Shown: positions 7,701 through 8,737 of the stretch, one piece after another
Numbering within the stretch: the stretch's first letter is position 1
Layout of the letters: the number at the start of each line of letters is the position of its first letter
Origin: Phycisphaerae bacterium
GTDB lineage: Bacteria > Planctomycetota > Phycisphaerae > UBA1845 > Fen-1342
Reading direction: 5' to 3'
Assembly (NCBI GenBank): GCA_020058145.1
Contig: JAGVEP010000072.1
Span: 1 to 8,737, forward strand
DNA length: 8,737 bases
The notes under the pieces: model-generated
What the model was told of the DNA's origin: nothing
Database searches by the model: none
The model's input: only the letters and a program-made list of their open reading frames with translations
Translations under genes and position numbers: made by a program

Positions 7701-8282
7701 TTCACCGACGGCAGTGCAACGGGTACGTTCACGGTGACCAACGGGCTGTACGACTGCATCACGGCGAAGGACAAGCTCCACACGCTGCGTCGTACGAAGG
7801 CCCTGATCGGCGGGAACTACCTCGTCAGCTTCACGGGCGCCGACGCCCTGGTGCCGGGTAACCTGAACGACAACGACTACATCGACATCGTGGACTTTGG
7901 TCTGTGGGTCAACCGCTACAGCCTGGCCTTCAGCAAGGACACGACCTGCTCGACGCTGCCGTATCACCCCAACTTCAACGGTGACAACGTCGCGGACGAG
8001 CTGGACTACTCGTTCATCCAGATGAACTTCTGGGAGTACAGCGAAGCTCTGTGCGGTCCCCCGCTGCCGGGCGGCCCCGGCGACGGTGGTCCGATCACCC
8101 GCATCTCGGTCCGTGACCTGATCGCCCAGGGCTTGGGTGAGCTGGCCATCCTGGACCTGAACGGCGATCGCTACTACGACACGACCGATGTGGCGTTGTG
8201 GCTCCAAGGCGTGCGGCCGCTCCAGAAGGCCCACGAGAACTTGTGGGATAGCGAAGAGTCCCCCGCAGTCGCGGATTTCTAA
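4701..8282 (+). CDS. Large exported multi-domain protein: propeller, Ig-like, cohesin-like, HYR and dockerin-like modules
   Basis: A 1193-residue protein. Residues 1-27 form a signal peptide (MRNWKNALVFVLAIGFVAGG, probable cleavage ARG|QC). Residues 44-375 hold seven repeats of 45-58 residues starting at V44, V95, V141, V199, V246, V295 and V340, each with a G-G-x-F motif and most with a NNIAKW-type strand; this resembles delta-60/DUF5122 or kelch-like repeats and predicts a seven-bladed beta-propeller. Then come an Ig_7-like domain (388-461), an I-set-like Ig domain (462-548, W497, DAGDYRC 522-528), a cohesin-like module (550-705, GGQFRIGFDAGVLSLVSAEPG around 587-607), two HYR domains (707-785, 788-865), a degenerate third (868-953), a beta-rich domain (954-1048) and dockerin-like calcium loops at 1053-1066, 1090-1103 and 1151-1164. 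No catalytic motif, LPXTG, PEP-CTERM or second membrane segment is seen. A role in adhesion or assembly outside the cytoplasm is inferred. An in-frame start at 4659 is less likely. Confidence 0.9.
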   Translation: MRNWKNALVFVLAIGFVAGGAVTPARGQCTTWLDGVSPGLTGPVYAMIPYYNGDLIAAGSFSQAGGVSVNNIAKWNGTSWSALGSGLGSGGNNSVYALAVWNGVLYAGGNFLNSGGTTTFYIAYWNGSSWLPTNGELNNPVRALCTCNTSGSEQLYAGGEFNWATNGGTSVPVNYVARYDGATWYGIGTSPNFGTSGTVYALVCASSLYIGGNFYSAGNVAGFNNIAKWGGGGNCQMVGTGTNGPVYSLNADNGWPYVYVGGAFSTAGGISANNVALWQGDNHWEAMGSGMNGTVKALRVHYGVNAGGEFTAASGSPASHIANWTGAAWVPMRSGTDATVNAMVSRGTDLCVGGNFSFAGGRPAGRWARWGVGGVDSTPPTGATATPAVFCLGSSTSLQATGGTLGTGAVVVWYAGSCGGTSVGTGNPLSVSPTVPTTYYARYEGDCNITSCSPGVSVTLGSAPVFGTHPLGATKHPDESVTFTAAASGLGTITYKWQKNNVDISPPATGPSYTINPIAPGDAGDYRCVATSGCGSTNSDPATLTVLSCINPVLTLYSADQCIKLGENLVVQVNLSGPESTCWKIRGGQFRIGFDAGVLSLVSAEPGAPTWGEEIMEIGGAGNLQYAVGCLPPPNDCGDVQGTMATLTFSPINNYCPETLANLVYFLPDPNGEWPTAVFDSNDVEFKRPTNLTANDLPASVKVDIAPPTLTGCPSNISIGTDPNVCTAVVSWIPPTVSDNCTGATLTSTHNPGDTFPKGTTTVTYTGTDTCGNTATCSFTVTVTDDENPVIAGCPSNITTGTQAPLCSAVVSWTAPTATDNCPGVVLTSTHNPGATFPKGITTVTYTATDAAGLTALCSFTVTVNDDDAPVVTCPANLNLFAGLDGCSDTDPGSATALDNCDGVLTPTYVRSDGKTLNEPFCAPDSPITITWTATDTVPNTGTCTQTITVAYSGFFDITVEYEGAGPLPGAFGGTTFTRCITFAVYQAGALMQTVDLLMNFTDGSATGTFTVTNGLYDCITAKDKLHTLRRTKALIGGNYLVSFTGADALVPGNLNDNDYIDIVDFGLWVNRYSLAFSKDTTCSTLPYHPNFNGDNVADELDYSFIQMNFWEYSEALCGPPLPGGPGDGGPITRISVRDLIAQGLGELAILDLNGDRYYDTTDVALWLQGVRPLQKAHENLWDSEESPAVADF

Positions 8283-8294
8283 CCGTCTGCGCAA

Positions 8295-8338
8295 AGGTGC
8301 CGGGGCCCGGTCGTCTTGAAGTGCCCGCCCCGGCACCT
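8295..8338 (+). terminator. Hairpin after the large gene, probable terminator
   Basis: AGGTGCCGGGGC (8295-8306) and GCCCCGGCACCT (8327-8338) form a perfect 12-bp stem with a 20-nt loop, starting 12 bases after the TAA stop. No T-run follows (the next bases are ACCCTCCTCCTC), so it is not a canonical intrinsic terminator. It may act as a transcript-end stabiliser, a bidirectional terminator or a Rho-assisted site. Confidence 0.5.
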
Positions 8339-8358
8339 ACCCTCCTCCTCACCGGCGG

Positions 8359-8379
8359 CACGGCCGCACACCGGCCGTG
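8359..8379. repeat. Second hairpin downstream of the large gene
   Basis: CACGGCCG (8359-8366) and CGGCCGTG (8372-8379) are perfect 8-bp arms around a 5-base loop, 20 bases beyond the first hairpin. It may be part of a tandem terminator or a REP-like palindrome. Confidence 0.5.
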
Positions 8380-8400
8380 GCGCCGCTAGGACGGGCAACA

Positions 8401-8601
8401 GGAGCATCGGCGTCTCGCCGGTGAATTCGGATCGTCCGCAGATTACACAGATTGCGCAGAGCAGCGTGGAGAACCCCGGCCCATCTGCGGAAGAAGGCAA
8501 CGGGGGAGCATCGGCGTCTCGCCGGTAGACAAGGCAACGAGGCAACGAGGCAATGAAACCCGAAACCCGAAACCCGAGCCCCGAGCCCCGAAACCCGAAG
8601 G
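8401..8601. repeat. Intergenic mosaic of short tandem repeats, block 3
   Basis: Two exact copies of the 22-bp hairpin module starting GGAGCATCGGCG (8401-8422, 8505-8526), separated by a CAGATTACACAGATTGCGCAG-like stretch and the joint TCTGCGGAAGAAGGCAACG (8484-8502). Three RAGGCAAY octamers follow (8531-8554), then six heptamers of type AAACCCG or AGCCCCG (8556-8597). All modules match those in the earlier two blocks. No gene is supported between 8283 and 8737. Confidence 0.75.
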
Positions 8602-8693
8602 CTGAAGCCGGTCGTTGCTTGCGTCCCCGGAGTCAAGATCGTGTTTGCCAGGAGACAGGGGTCTTGTGCTCGCAAATGGCGCGCCCAAGTCCC

Positions 8694-8707
8694 CTCTCTC
8701 TCTCTCT
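8694..8707. repeat. CT dinucleotide repeat (seven units)
   Basis: Seven uninterrupted CT units within a pyrimidine-rich run (about 8690-8712). It is a possible slippage site; no gene is visible around it that could be phase-variable. Confidence 0.6.
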
Positions 8708-8717
8708 CCTCCGCTTG

Positions 8718-8736
8718 GCCCACGTCCGTTGTGGGC
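8718..8736. repeat. Small inverted repeat at the window end
   Basis: GCCCAC (8718-8723) and GTGGGC (8731-8736) form a perfect 6-bp stem with a 7-base loop. It may be a palindromic repeat or the terminator hairpin of a gene beyond the window; it cannot be resolved here. Confidence 0.35.
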
Positions 8737-8737
8737 A

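Noticed and set aside
6366..8336. 656-residue minus-strand open frame
   Set aside because: It is antisense to the HYR and dockerin coding region, is highly Arg/Val/Asp-biased, shows no domains and has a start inside the hairpin region after the large gene. A shadow frame.

Overview
The window most likely comes from a GC-rich member of the Planctomycetota, possibly a Phycisphaerae-like lineage. Four things point that way. There is a Sigma70_ECF-type sigma factor overlapping a Ser/Thr kinase with a TPR tail. There is a large exported protein built of propeller, Ig-like, cohesin-like, HYR and dockerin-like modules. There is a small 'PFEPFR...DG' conserved protein. The spacers are full of palindromic and short tandem repeats of a kind I associate with planctomycete genomes. 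This assignment rests on family knowledge and not on a marker gene.

Layout. Positions 1-242 hold the tail of an unidentified minus-strand reading frame cut by the window edge. Positions 243-3117 hold a two-gene minus-strand operon, sigma factor first (2515-3117), then a membrane-anchored kinase with seven TPRs (243-2540), overlapping by 26 bases. Positions 3118-3903 are non-coding: three hairpins in series, an AT-rich probable promoter area, a 107-bp element with perfect 10-bp terminal inverted repeats, and a mosaic of short tandem repeats. A small conserved hypothetical gene (3904-4164, minus) follows. Positions 4165-4700 are a second repeat mosaic leading to the start of a 1193-residue exported protein (4701-8282, plus). 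A hairpin follows its stop codon, and 8340-8737 is a third repeat mosaic.

How the genes may work together. The sigma factor and kinase are almost certainly one regulatory unit: a transmembrane kinase whose presumed external TPR domain senses or binds something, and a sigma factor as its likely target. The sigma factor has Thr-Ser (T55-S56) where canonical ECF factors carry acidic residues in the DAED motif. That matches the known logic of ECF43-type sigma factors switched on by Ser/Thr phosphorylation. The large exported protein is divergent from this operon and separated by about 1.6 kb of mostly repeats, so a regulatory link is not shown. It has a predicted seven-bladed propeller, both a cohesin-like module and three dockerin-like calcium loops, and probably acts outside the cytoplasm in adhesion or assembly. 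I see no tRNA, rRNA, CRISPR array, transposase or phage gene.
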